Part shown: positions 53,882-63,214 of the stretch, piece after piece
How positions within the stretch are numbered: the first letter of the stretch is position 1
How the letters are laid out: the number at the start of each line of letters is the position of its first letter
From: Streptomyces sp. NBC_01198
Lineage (GTDB): Bacteria; Actinomycetota; Actinomycetes; Streptomycetales; Streptomycetaceae
Length of the DNA: 64,000 bases
NCBI RefSeq assembly: GCF_036010485.1
Contig: NZ_CP108568.1
Span: 6,804,001-6,868,000 of the forward strand
Direction: 5' to 3'
Notes under the pieces: generated by a model
What the model was told of the DNA's origin: nothing
Databases searched by the model: none
What the model saw: the letters and a program-made list of their open reading frames with translations, nothing else
Position numbers and translations under genes: made by a program

Positions 53882-56628
53882 GTGTGTCCCTCCTCGAACA
53901 GCCCGGCCAGCTCGCCGCGGGAGACCACGCCGAGCTTCGGATACGCCTTGTAGAGGTGGTAGCCGACGGTCCGCGGGCTCAGGAACAGCCGGGCCGCGAT
54001 GTCCTTGTTCGACAGCCCCGCCGCCGCCAGCCGGACGATCTGCGACTCCTGCGGGGTGAGCCCCGCCCGCGCGTCCACCGGGCCGCTCTGCCGGGCCGCG
54101 TCCGGCACCGCGCCGCCCGCCGCGGCCAGCTCGCCGCGCGCCCGGTCCGCCCAGGGGCGCGCGCCGAGCCGCTCGAAGGTGTCCAGCGCGCCGCCCAGCC
54201 GCACCCGGGCCTCGTTCTTGCGGCGCGCCCGCCGCAGCCACTCCCCGTACAGCAGCGCGGTGCGGGCCGACTCCATGGCACGGCGGTGCGGGTTGTGCGC
54301 CGCCAGCGCCCGCAGGAAGTACGCCTCCGCACCGGTGTCCGGCGCCCGCAGCGCCGCGCAGCGGGCCACCAGCGCCGCCGCCCACTGCTGCCCCGAGCGG
54401 GCCGCCCAGTCCTCGAAGCGGGCGAAGGCCGCGTCCCCCCGCCCAGGCACCCCGAGCCGGACCGCGGCCTCCACCAGGTCAGGGACGCTGCGAATCGCGC
54501 AGATGTGGTGCCGCACCGACTCCTCGCCGAGCAGCGCGAGCCGGTCGAGCGCCGCCTGCGCCCGGCCGAGCCCCAGCTCCAGCAGGCCCTGGGACCAGTA
54601 CGCCCAGGGCGCGCCCGGCGCCATTGCCGTACCCGAGCCGCCCGCGAGCGCCGTGTCCACCAGCCGGCGGCAGCCCTGCTCGTCGCCGCGCACCGCGGCG
54701 ACATGGGCCAGGGCGCTGCTCAGCTGGCTGACCCACTGCCGCTGCCCGGTGTCCGCGGCGATCCGCAACCCCTCGGCGGCCGTCGCCGCCGCGTCGTCGT
54801 AGCGGCCGTCGAAGATCTCCGCCTCCGCGCGGAAGAACATGATCGTGGTGAGCCGCCCGACCCCGCCGCTCTCCCGGCTCTCCGCCGCCAGCGTCGTCGT
54901 CAGCTCGTGCGACTGGGCGTCCTGGCCGAGCGTCAGGCCCACCCCGCACAGCATCACCAGGTCCCGCGGGTCGACCCGCCCGCCGCGCGCGGCCCGCGCC
55001 GCGGCCGCCGCCGCGCAGACCGCCGGCGGCTCCCGCCCGGCCGCGCCGCGCCCGAGCGCCGCGGTCAGGAAGCGCGCCACCGGCAGGATCGGCGCGTCGG
55101 CGGGCAACTCCAGTGCCGCCAGGCGCTCCACGGTGCCGGCCACCTCGACCGCGCCGAGATACCACGCGGTGTGGGTGGCCTGCACCAGCATCCGGGCCGC
55201 CCGCGCCGGATCGTCCCGCCCGGTCAGCGCGGCGCCCTTGATGAGCAGCCGGTGCGCCCCGGGGAAGTCCCCCTCCCAGAAGTCCGCGAGACCCCGTACG
55301 TGCAGGGTGCGCGCCACCGCCTCGCCGCTCCCGGAACCGGCCGCGGTGCGGGCGGCCTGCTCGGCGAGGGCCCGGGCGCGCGGCAGCTCGCCCGCCTCTG
55401 AGGCGGACTCCGCGGCCAGCAGCAGCCGGCGCAGCCGGGCCCGCGGGTCGGTGCTCAGCCGCGCGGCACGGTCGTACGCGGCTGCCGCCGCGGTGTGGCC
55501 GCTGCGCTCCCTGGCGCGGCCCGCGGTCCGTTCGAGCGCCGACGCCACTTCCTCGTCGGGGCCGGTCGCCGCCGCGGCCAGGTGCCAGGCCCGGTGGTCC
55601 GGATCCTGCTCCGGGTCGGCGGCCGCGGCCAGGGCGCGGTGGGCGGCCAGGCGTTCCGGCAGCGCCGCCCGCTGGTGGATCGCCGCCCGCACCAGCGGGT
55701 GGCGGAAGCGCAGCGCGGTGCCGTCCACCGTGACCAGCCCGGTGTCCTGCGCGGGCGGCAGGTCCGCGACGCCCGCGCCGAGACCCGCCGCGGCCCGCAG
55801 GATCGTGCCCAGCTCGCCGGTGTGGTCCGCGGCGGCCACCAGCAGCAGCGTTCGGGTGGCCGGTGGCAGGTGGCTGACCCGGCCGTGGAAGGCCAGTTGC
55901 AGCCGGCTGGTCAGCGGCAGCGTCTCCGGCGCCCCGGGGCCGGGGTCGGTCCCGCGCAGGCCGGCCGGCAGTTCGAGCAGCGCCAGCGGATTGCCCCGCG
56001 CTTCGGCGAGGACCCTGCGGCGTACCGGCGCCGCGAGCGGCAGCGCCCGGTCGGCGAGCAGCGCGGTGGCCGCGGCCTCGGTCAGCGGGGCGGGGCGCAG
56101 TTCCGGCAGACCCGGCGCGCTGAAGGCGCCCTCGCCGTCCCGCGCGGCGAAGAGCATCACGATGCCTTCGACGTCCAGCCGCCGGGCCGCGAAGACCAAT
56201 GCGTCGGTGGACGCCCGGTCCAGCCACTGGGCGTCGTCCACCACACACAGCAGCGGGCCGTCCCCGGCGTGCTCCGACAGCAGCGACAGCACCGCGAGCC
56301 CGACGAACATCGGCTCGCCCGCCCCCTCCGTCGCCAGGCCGAAGGCGGCCCGCAGCGCCCGCCGTTGCGGCCCGGGCAGCGCGTCCAGCGCCCCCAGCGC
56401 CGTACGCAGCAGCAACTGCAGCCCGGCGAAGGGCAGTTCCGCCTCGAACTCGACGCCGGAGCCCCGCACCACCGTCAGGTCGCCGGCCCCGGCCACCAGG
56501 TCGTCGAGCAGCGCGGTCTTGCCGATGCCCGCCTCCCCGCGCAGCACCAGCACCCCGCTGCGCCCCGCCCGCGCGTCGTCGAGCAGCGCGCGCAGCGCGG
56601 CCGCCTCCCCGTCCCGTCCGTGCAGCAT
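53860..56628 (-). CDS. LAL-type LuxR-family regulator with N-terminal AAA ATPase
   Basis: A 922-residue regulator. The N-terminal ATPase has Walker A RGEAGIGKTALLDDL (about 30-44) and Walker B LLCVVDDAQWLD (about 125-136). A long helical TPR-like middle follows. The C-terminal LuxR helix-turn-helix (about 855-910) reads LTPQESQIVRLAAAGLSNKD, then RLFLSPRTVGYHLYKAYPKL. LAL proteins are often pathway activators, but no biosynthetic cluster is beside it, so its target is unknown. The last codons lie inside the terminator hairpin shared with the convergent LysM-M23 gene. ATG 56628 begins MLHGRDGEAAALRALL, typical for the family. Confidence 0.93.
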   Translation of the reverse strand: MLHGRDGEAAALRALLDDARAGRSGVLVLRGEAGIGKTALLDDLVAGAGDLTVVRGSGVEFEAELPFAGLQLLLRTALGALDALPGPQRRALRAAFGLATEGAGEPMFVGLAVLSLLSEHAGDGPLLCVVDDAQWLDRASTDALVFAARRLDVEGIVMLFAARDGEGAFSAPGLPELRPAPLTEAAATALLADRALPLAAPVRRRVLAEARGNPLALLELPAGLRGTDPGPGAPETLPLTSRLQLAFHGRVSHLPPATRTLLLVAAADHTGELGTILRAAAGLGAGVADLPPAQDTGLVTVDGTALRFRHPLVRAAIHQRAALPERLAAHRALAAAADPEQDPDHRAWHLAAAATGPDEEVASALERTAGRARERSGHTAAAAAYDRAARLSTDPRARLRRLLLAAESASEAGELPRARALAEQAARTAAGSGSGEAVARTLHVRGLADFWEGDFPGAHRLLIKGAALTGRDDPARAARMLVQATHTAWYLGAVEVAGTVERLAALELPADAPILPVARFLTAALGRGAAGREPPAVCAAAAAARAARGGRVDPRDLVMLCGVGLTLGQDAQSHELTTTLAAESRESGGVGRLTTIMFFRAEAEIFDGRYDDAAATAAEGLRIAADTGQRQWVSQLSSALAHVAAVRGDEQGCRRLVDTALAGGSGTAMAPGAPWAYWSQGLLELGLGRAQAALDRLALLGEESVRHHICAIRSVPDLVEAAVRLGVPGRGDAAFARFEDWAARSGQQWAAALVARCAALRAPDTGAEAYFLRALAAHNPHRRAMESARTALLYGEWLRRARRKNEARVRLGGALDTFERLGARPWADRARGELAAAGGAVPDAARQSGPVDARAGLTPQESQIVRLAAAGLSNKDIAARLFLSPRTVGYHLYKAYPKLGVVSRGELAGLFEEGHTAAPARW

Positions 56629-56878
56629 GCCCGCACGCTAACCGATCGCGCGGCCGTCGTCCCGGCCGCCCCGAGGCCCCGCCATATCGCCGACCCGACC
56701 GGCGCATACGCACCGTCGGCCCGCTCCAGGGTCCAGCGGCGCCGGCGGACACAGCGGCGGCCGCGCCAGGAAGCGCGGTGCGGTGCCGTGGTCCGGCTGC
56801 GCCGCGTGGACCAGGAAGTGACGGCACAGGAGAACACGCGGGGCGGTCGCCGGGAGCCGGCGGATCTCTATCCGCGGG

Positions 56879-58030
56879 TCAGCCGGCGGCGGGGAGGGTG
56901 CCCTGCACCTGGCGCAGGAAGGCCGCGTTGTCCGGCGTCTTGCGCAGCTTGTCCAGCAGGACGTCGAGGCCCGACTGCGCGTCCCGGCCGTGCAGCACCT
57001 GCCGCAGGCCGTGCACCACGGACAACTCGGGCGTCGGCAGCAGCAGTTCCTCGCGCCGGGTGCCGGAAGCGGTCACGTCGACCGCGGGGAAGATCCGCCG
57101 CTCGGCCAGCGAACGGTCCAGGTGCAGCTCCATGTTGCCGGTGCCCTTCAACTCCTCGTAGAAGAAGTTGTCGCCCCGCGACCCGGTGTCGACCAGCGCG
57201 GTCGCCAGGATGGTCAGCGAACCGCCCTCCTCGGCCAGCCGCGCCGCCCCGAACAGCCGCTTCGGCCCGAGCAGCGCGGCCGCGTCCACGCCGCCGGACA
57301 GCGTACGGCCGCTGCTCGCGCCGGCCGTGTTGTGCGCCCGGCACAGCCGGGTCAGCGAGTCCAGCAGGATCACCACGTCCTGCCCCAGCTCCACCAGCCG
57401 CTTGGCCCGCTCCACGGCCAGCTCCGCCAGCGCGATGTGCTCCTTGGCAGGCCGGTCGAAGGTCGAGGACAGCACCTCGCCGCGCACACTGCGCCGCATG
57501 TCGGTGACCTCCTCGGGACGTTCGTCGAGCAGCACGACCATCAGATGGCACTCGGGGTGGTTGGCTGCGACGGCCGCCGCGATGTTCTGCAGCAGGATGG
57601 TCTTGCCTGCCTTCGGCGGGGCGACGATCAGGCCGCGCTGGCCCTTGCCGACCGGCGCGAGCAGGTCCATCAGCCGCCCGGACAGCGCCCCTGAGCCCTT
57701 GAGCAGCCCGCTCTCCAGGCGCAGCCGCTCGCGGGGGTGAAGCGGCGTCAGTTCCGCGAAGTGCGGGCGGCCGTGCCGCGCGGGCGCACCGTTGACCAGC
57801 TGCACCTCGCCGAGGGTGCCGGGCCGCAGGGTCGTGCCTTCCACCAGGTCGCCCCGGCGCAGTCCCGCCTTGCGGATCTGCGCGGCGGAGACGGTGACGT
57901 CGCCCGGCGACGCGTGCCACCCGGAGGTGCGCAGGCGGCCCTGGCCGCCGGCGCCCTGGATGTCGAGGACACCCGCCACCCGGGCGGATGTCTGCGGCCG
58001 TACGTCCGGCCGTTCGAGAATGTCGGTCAT
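56879..58030 (-). CDS. rho: Short Rho-type transcription terminator paralogue
   Basis: A 383-residue Rho. The ATPase core is complete: Walker A VAPPKAGKTILL (136-147), Walker B VVILLDS (219-225), VVLLDERPEEVTDM, the R-loop region LKGTGNMELHLDRSLAERR and a Q-loop-like SSTFDRPAKEH. The N-terminal OB-like domain is changed: the usual GFGFLR of the primary RNA site reads GGQGRLR (28-34). The protein also lacks the long N-terminal extension of the main actinobacterial Rho (about 600-700 residues), so this is most likely a second copy. ATG 58030 has AAAGGA upstream. A 317-bp leader separates it from the D,D-carboxypeptidase gene upstream on the same strand. Confidence 0.9.
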   Translation of the reverse strand: MTDILERPDVRPQTSARVAGVLDIQGAGGQGRLRTSGWHASPGDVTVSAAQIRKAGLRRGDLVEGTTLRPGTLGEVQLVNGAPARHGRPHFAELTPLHPRERLRLESGLLKGSGALSGRLMDLLAPVGKGQRGLIVAPPKAGKTILLQNIAAAVAANHPECHLMVVLLDERPEEVTDMRRSVRGEVLSSTFDRPAKEHIALAELAVERAKRLVELGQDVVILLDSLTRLCRAHNTAGASSGRTLSGGVDAAALLGPKRLFGAARLAEEGGSLTILATALVDTGSRGDNFFYEELKGTGNMELHLDRSLAERRIFPAVDVTASGTRREELLLPTPELSVVHGLRQVLHGRDAQSGLDVLLDKLRKTPDNAAFLRQVQGTLPAAG

Positions 58031-58347
58031 GTAAGTCGTCCTTTCGAGGACGGAAGAGGAGTGTGCGGCGCGAGCGGAAAGATCACGCTCCGCGGACCGC
58101 GGACGTCGCCCGGTGGCCCGGGCCGTGGCAGCCGGCCACGGCGCTGGGGGCGAACCGGCGCACATCGCTGTGCATGAGGGTGTGACGTACCCGCACGCTC
58201 ACGACTGCGGAGAAGAGCCACCGGGCCGGAGATGAACGCCGACGGGCGGTGGGAATTCGGAACGAGCACCGGCGCCGCTGAAAAGAGGGCGCAGACATGT
58301 GCTACTCGAACCATAGCACGGACCGCGCCGGGCGCCGAGGCCGCCGG
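58031..58347 (-). other. 317-bp gap holding the rho leader
   Basis: No gene is convincing. On the minus strand a 30-codon frame (start about 58175) ends just before the rho ribosome-binding site, but nothing supports its translation. An inverted repeat GTGCTA-N9-TAGCAC lies at 58299-58319, close after the carboxypeptidase stop; it could be a weak hairpin or an operator for the rho promoter. Confidence 0.45.
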
Positions 58348-59577
58348 TCACCGGTTGCGGCCGCCGCCCGTCCTGCGCCGCAGCAGCACCACGGAGGCCG
58401 CCGCCACGACGGCGAGACCGCCGCCCACGTACCAGGCCCGCGCCGAGGCGTTCGAGGAGTGCGCGGCGGGCTCCGGCGCCGGGTGCGACTCCTGCTTCGC
58501 GGGCACAACGACCTGCGGCGGAGCGCTTTTGAGATGGTAGGCGGTCGGCGCGGCGTTCAGCGTCCCCACCGAGGCGGTGTGCCCGGCGGCGGCGAAGCCC
58601 CAGTCGAGCAGCTTGCCCGCCTCCTTGTAGACCGCCTGCGGCAGGCCCGACTGCGGGTTCATCACCGTGACGATGAGCGTCCTGCCGTGCCGGCTCGCGG
58701 CGGCGACCAGGGTGTTGCCCGCGTTGGTGGTGTAGCCGTTCTTCACCCCGATCAGGCCGGGATAGGCGTGGACGCCGCCCGCGCCGGTCAGCAGCCGGTT
58801 GGTGTTCTGGATGCCGAACGACTTCACGAACACGCCGTGGGCGTCGTAGCCGCCGGGGAACTGCGCGCTCGCCGTCGAGGCGTAGCCGGCGAAGTCCCGG
58901 TTGGCCAGGCCCGCGCGGGCGAACAGCGCGAGGTCGTACGCGGAGGAGACCTGGCCGGGGTTGTCGTAGCCGTCGGGGGAGACGACATGGGTGTCGTCGG
59001 CCCCCAGCATCCGCGCCTTGGCCTGCATCTGGGACACCGTCAGCGGCACGGAGCCGTTCATGTGCGCCAGGACGTGCACGGCGTCGTTGCCCGACGCGAG
59101 GAAGACGCCGCGCCACAGGTCGGCGACGGTGTACGTCTGCCCGGCCTGTACGCCGACCAGGCTGCTGCCCTCACCGATGCCGGCCAGGTCGCCGTCGGTG
59201 ACCTTGTGGGACTCGTCGGCGGGGAAGCGGGGGAGCACGGTCACCGCGAACAGCGTCTTGAGGGTGGAGGCGGGCGGCAACTCCCGGTGCGCGTTCTTCG
59301 CGGCGAGGACCTGCCCGGTCCTGGCGTCGGAGACGGTCCACGACAGTGCGCTGATGCCGGAGGGCAGCATGGGGGCGCCGTCCTCGCGCTGCACATGCAC
59401 GCCGGGCTCGGCCAGCAGCGCGCCGCCGACCGCGCCGACGCCGCCGTCCCCGGCGACGCCGCCGTCTCCGGGTCCTGCCGCCTGCGCCGGATGGGCGAGC
59501 ACGGCCAGGCAGCACCCCGCGCCGAACACGGCGGCGACGCGGCGGCGGACACGGGTGGCTGCGCGGCGGTTGCTCAT
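58348..59577 (-). CDS. D-alanyl-D-alanine carboxypeptidase (penicillin-binding protein, S11 type)
   Basis: A 409-residue exported protein. The signal peptide is about 1-33 (RRRVAAVFGAGCCLAVLAHP, cleavage near AQA). The S11 motifs are SxxK as STLK (104-107), SxN as SGN (162-164), and the KTG box replaced by KNG (279-281, in GVKNGYTTNAG). A C-terminal membrane helix (about 385-402, YVGGGLAVVAAASVVLLRRR) anchors it outside the membrane. It trims the terminal D-Ala of stem peptides. ATG 59577 is the likely start; upstream codons enter the dispersed repeat. rho lies 317 bp downstream on the same strand. Confidence 0.9.
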   Translation of the reverse strand: MSNRRAATRVRRRVAAVFGAGCCLAVLAHPAQAAGPGDGGVAGDGGVGAVGGALLAEPGVHVQREDGAPMLPSGISALSWTVSDARTGQVLAAKNAHRELPPASTLKTLFAVTVLPRFPADESHKVTDGDLAGIGEGSSLVGVQAGQTYTVADLWRGVFLASGNDAVHVLAHMNGSVPLTVSQMQAKARMLGADDTHVVSPDGYDNPGQVSSAYDLALFARAGLANRDFAGYASTASAQFPGGYDAHGVFVKSFGIQNTNRLLTGAGGVHAYPGLIGVKNGYTTNAGNTLVAAASRHGRTLIVTVMNPQSGLPQAVYKEAGKLLDWGFAAAGHTASVGTLNAAPTAYHLKSAPPQVVVPAKQESHPAPEPAAHSSNASARAWYVGGGLAVVAAASVVLLRRRTGGGRNR

Positions 59578-59721
59578 ACGTTCACCGTATGAACGCCAAC
59601 GCCCTCCGGGCGCGGTGACGAGGCCCATCCGGGCCCCCTCTCCCACCCCCGGGTGAACCCCCTTCATCCGACCAGCCCATCCCCCTCCGGGGATCACCCT
59701 CTGCGGCCGGGCGGCGCCCAC

Positions 59722-59852
59722 CAGGGGCGCGGGGAACTGCGCGCCCAGCCACCCCACCGGCGGGTGGTCCGGGGCGAACCGAACAGCCCCTTCGGGCCGG
59801 TGACGACCCGCACCCCGGTGGCGGGCCGGTCGCGCAGTTCCCCGCGCCCCTG
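59722..59852. repeat. Dispersed composite palindromic repeat, full copy 2
   Basis: The outer arm CAGGGGCGCGGGGAACTGCG (from 59722, continuing to 59743) has an exact inverted partner at 59831-59852. The inner module has GGTGGTCCGGGGCGAACCGA, then GGTGACGACCCGCACCCC, near-identical to the copy at 48122-48251. It sits between the carboxypeptidase start and the LLM gene end. Confidence 0.85.
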
Positions 59853-59915
59853 GGGTGGCGGCGGCTCGTCGCCACGCAACGGCCGGCGGGGGCTGACCCC
59901 GGGACCTGGGAGGGG

Positions 59916-60935
59916 TCAGGTCAGGAGGTCCGCCAGCAGGCGGTGGGACTCAAGGAGCCGACGGCGGTCATACGTACTGGTCGTCACCAGGAACTCGTCC
60001 GCCCCGCTGCGCCCCAGCAGCGCCCGCAACCCCGCCGCCACCTCCGTAGGAGACCCGTGGAGCTGCCCGGCCAGCGCCGCAGCGAATCGGTCCCGTTCCG
60101 GCCCCGTCATCGTCATCGCCTCGACCGTCTCCGGGGGCAGCAGCGGGGGGAAGACGCCGTGGGTGCGGGAGTACGCGGTCGACCAGGCCTCGGGGAGGAG
60201 CAGGCGGCGGGCCTCCGCCGTCGAGGGCGCGACGGCCACCGTGCCGGACAGCACCACGTAGGGGGTGGCCGCCCAGGGCGAGGGGCGGAAGGCGGCCCGG
60301 TAGCGGTCGACGGCCCGCAGCATCGCGTCCTCGCCGCGTATCCCGCCGATGACCAGCGGCAGCCCCAGTTCCGCCGCGAGGTCGGCGCCGCTGCCGGTGG
60401 CCAGCAGGAAGGGCGCGGGCCGCAGGCCCTCCGCCGGGAAGGCGTGCACCCCCGGGTAGGCGGTCTGCCCGCCGCTGAACCAGCCGAGCAGTTCCGCCAC
60501 CTGCCCGCCGAAGGCGCCCGCCGCGTCCTTGCCGGCGCCGAGCGCCCGGCGTACCGCGTCGGTGAAGCCGACCGAGCGCCCGAGGCCCATGTCGATCCGG
60601 CCGGGGAAGAGGGACTCCAGGACGCCGAACTGCTCGGCGATCACCAGCGGCTGGTGGTTGGGCAGCATCACCCCGCCGGTGCCGACCCGGATCCGCGAGG
60701 TGGCCGCGGCGACCGCGGCGGCCAGGACCGTGGGGGCGGAGCCGGCGACCCCCGGCACACCGTGGTGCTCGGAGACCCAGAAGCGGTGGAAGCCCAGCGC
60801 CTCGGCCTCCCGGGCGAGGGCCACCGTCTCACGCAGCGCCCGCGGGCCGTCCTCGCCCTCCCTGATCCGTGACCGGTCCAGGATCGAGAACGGGGTGTCA
60901 CGCAGTACGGAGCTCACGTTCATTCCAACGCTCAT
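59916..60935 (-). CDS. LLM-class flavin-dependent oxidoreductase
   Basis: A luciferase-like monooxygenase of about 339 residues. Family features are ETVALAREAEALGFHRFWVSEHH, GTGGVMLPNHQPLVIAEQFGVLESLFPGRIDMGLGR and, near the end, a conserved helix with LHGSPTEVAAGLRALLGRSG. It matches the MsnO8-like LLM subgroup, which uses FMN or F420; the substrate is unknown. ATG codons at 60935 and 60923 are both possible; the second follows a TTGGA motif. It is divergent from the Rpf-type gene (176 bp gap). Confidence 0.88.
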   Translation of the reverse strand: MSVGMNVSSVLRDTPFSILDRSRIREGEDGPRALRETVALAREAEALGFHRFWVSEHHGVPGVAGSAPTVLAAAVAAATSRIRVGTGGVMLPNHQPLVIAEQFGVLESLFPGRIDMGLGRSVGFTDAVRRALGAGKDAAGAFGGQVAELLGWFSGGQTAYPGVHAFPAEGLRPAPFLLATGSGADLAAELGLPLVIGGIRGEDAMLRAVDRYRAAFRPSPWAATPYVVLSGTVAVAPSTAEARRLLLPEAWSTAYSRTHGVFPPLLPPETVEAMTMTGPERDRFAAALAGQLHGSPTEVAAGLRALLGRSGADEFLVTTSTYDRRRLLESHRLLADLLT

Positions 60936-61001
60936 GCCCGCGGGTGATTCCCGCGCCTGCACCGGGCGGCGTACGGGGGGCGTAACCGCGCCAATGCGCC
61001 C

Positions 61002-62386
<1,385 letters not shown>

Positions 62387-62431
62387 CCGCCGGACCGGCC
62401 CGCGTGGGCCGCCGGGACCGCAGGGCCGGGG

Positions 62432-63103
62432 TCAGTCCGCCGGAGGCGCCGGATCCGCCATGCGGTCCGCGTAGCCGGTCAGCGGCGGCAGCAGGGCGGC
62501 GAGCCAGCACGCGGCGAACAGCCAGCCGCCGACCACGTCGGACGGCCAGTGCACGCCCAGATAGACCCGCGTGCAGCCGACCGCCAGCGCGAGCAGGCCG
62601 CAGAGCGCGGCCAGCGAACGCCCCGGCGCGCCGGGCCACGCCCGCAGCAGGCCCCAGGCGAGCAGCGCGGCGGCCATCGCGCTGGACGCGGTGTGCCCGG
62701 AGGGGAAGGAGTGGCCCGCCACGTGCACGGCCCAGTCCGCGGCGGGCGGCCTGGCCCGGTGCAGCGCCGTCGAGAGCGCGGTGCGCAGTGACTGGCCGAA
62801 GAGCAGGACCGCCACGGCGAGCAGCGCCACCACCAGTCGCCGCCGCACGGTGGTCCGGCCGGCGGCCAGCCAGCCGCCGAGCCCGGCGGCCAGGTAGGGG
62901 TAGGGTCCGGTGCCCGCGTCGGTGACCACCCGGGCCGTGGTGGCGGCGTCGTGCGGACGGTGCGCGACCGACCAGCGGTGCGGACCGGTGTCGAAGCCGT
63001 AGGGGGTGCCGTGCCGGGCCAGCACCAGCCAGGCCAGCAGGGCGAAGGCGGCGGCGAGCAGGGCGGGCGGCAGCAGCCGGGACCGGTTCAGGCGGGCGGT
63101 CAT
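62432..63103 (-). CDS. PAP2-family phosphatase
   Basis: A 223-residue membrane protein with about five or six helices and the acid-phosphatase motifs: HRARPP (end of the KxxxxxxRP motif, first Lys not obvious), HSFPSGHTASSAMAAAL, and RVYLGVHWPSDVVGGW with the catalytic His. Such enzymes dephosphorylate lipid phosphates such as undecaprenyl pyrophosphate or phosphatidate. The ATG 63103 start has a perfect 26-bp palindrome about 60 bp upstream, so expression is probably controlled by a dimeric regulator. It is convergent with the Rpf-type gene. Confidence 0.9.
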   Translation of the reverse strand: MTARLNRSRLLPPALLAAAFALLAWLVLARHGTPYGFDTGPHRWSVAHRPHDAATTARVVTDAGTGPYPYLAAGLGGWLAAGRTTVRRRLVVALLAVAVLLFGQSLRTALSTALHRARPPAADWAVHVAGHSFPSGHTASSAMAAALLAWGLLRAWPGAPGRSLAALCGLLALAVGCTRVYLGVHWPSDVVGGWLFAACWLAALLPPLTGYADRMADPAPPAD

Positions 63104-63163
63104 CGCGCGGGTGGCCCCTTCCCCCGGTAGCGGGCGCGCGGCCGTGCGCGCGGCCGCGGCGCT

Positions 63164-63189
63164 GAGTGACTACAGATCTGTAGTCACTC
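63164..63189. promoter_or_regulatory. Perfect 26-bp palindrome, probable operator for the PAP2 gene
   Basis: Each 13-base half reads GAGTGACTACAGA, followed directly by its reverse complement with no spacer; the axis is at 63176/63177. It is AT-rich relative to its surroundings and lies 61-86 bp upstream of the PAP2 start, 26 bp after the aldo/keto reductase stop. The absence of a loop favours an operator over a terminator. Confidence 0.7.
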
Positions 63190-63214
63190 TACGCCGCGGG
63201 CCGGCACCTCGACG

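Noticed and set aside
53860-56628. Pathway-specific regulator of an antibiotic cluster
   Set aside because: LAL proteins often have that role, but no PKS, NRPS, terpene or RiPP gene is in the window.
58083-58298. Small minus-strand frame before rho as a leader peptide gene
   Set aside because: No ribosome-binding site and no similarity to known leader peptides; noted only in the description of the gap.
63164-63189. Palindrome as a terminator of the aldo/keto reductase
   Set aside because: There is no loop and no T run; the position before the PAP2 start fits an operator better. Not fully excluded.
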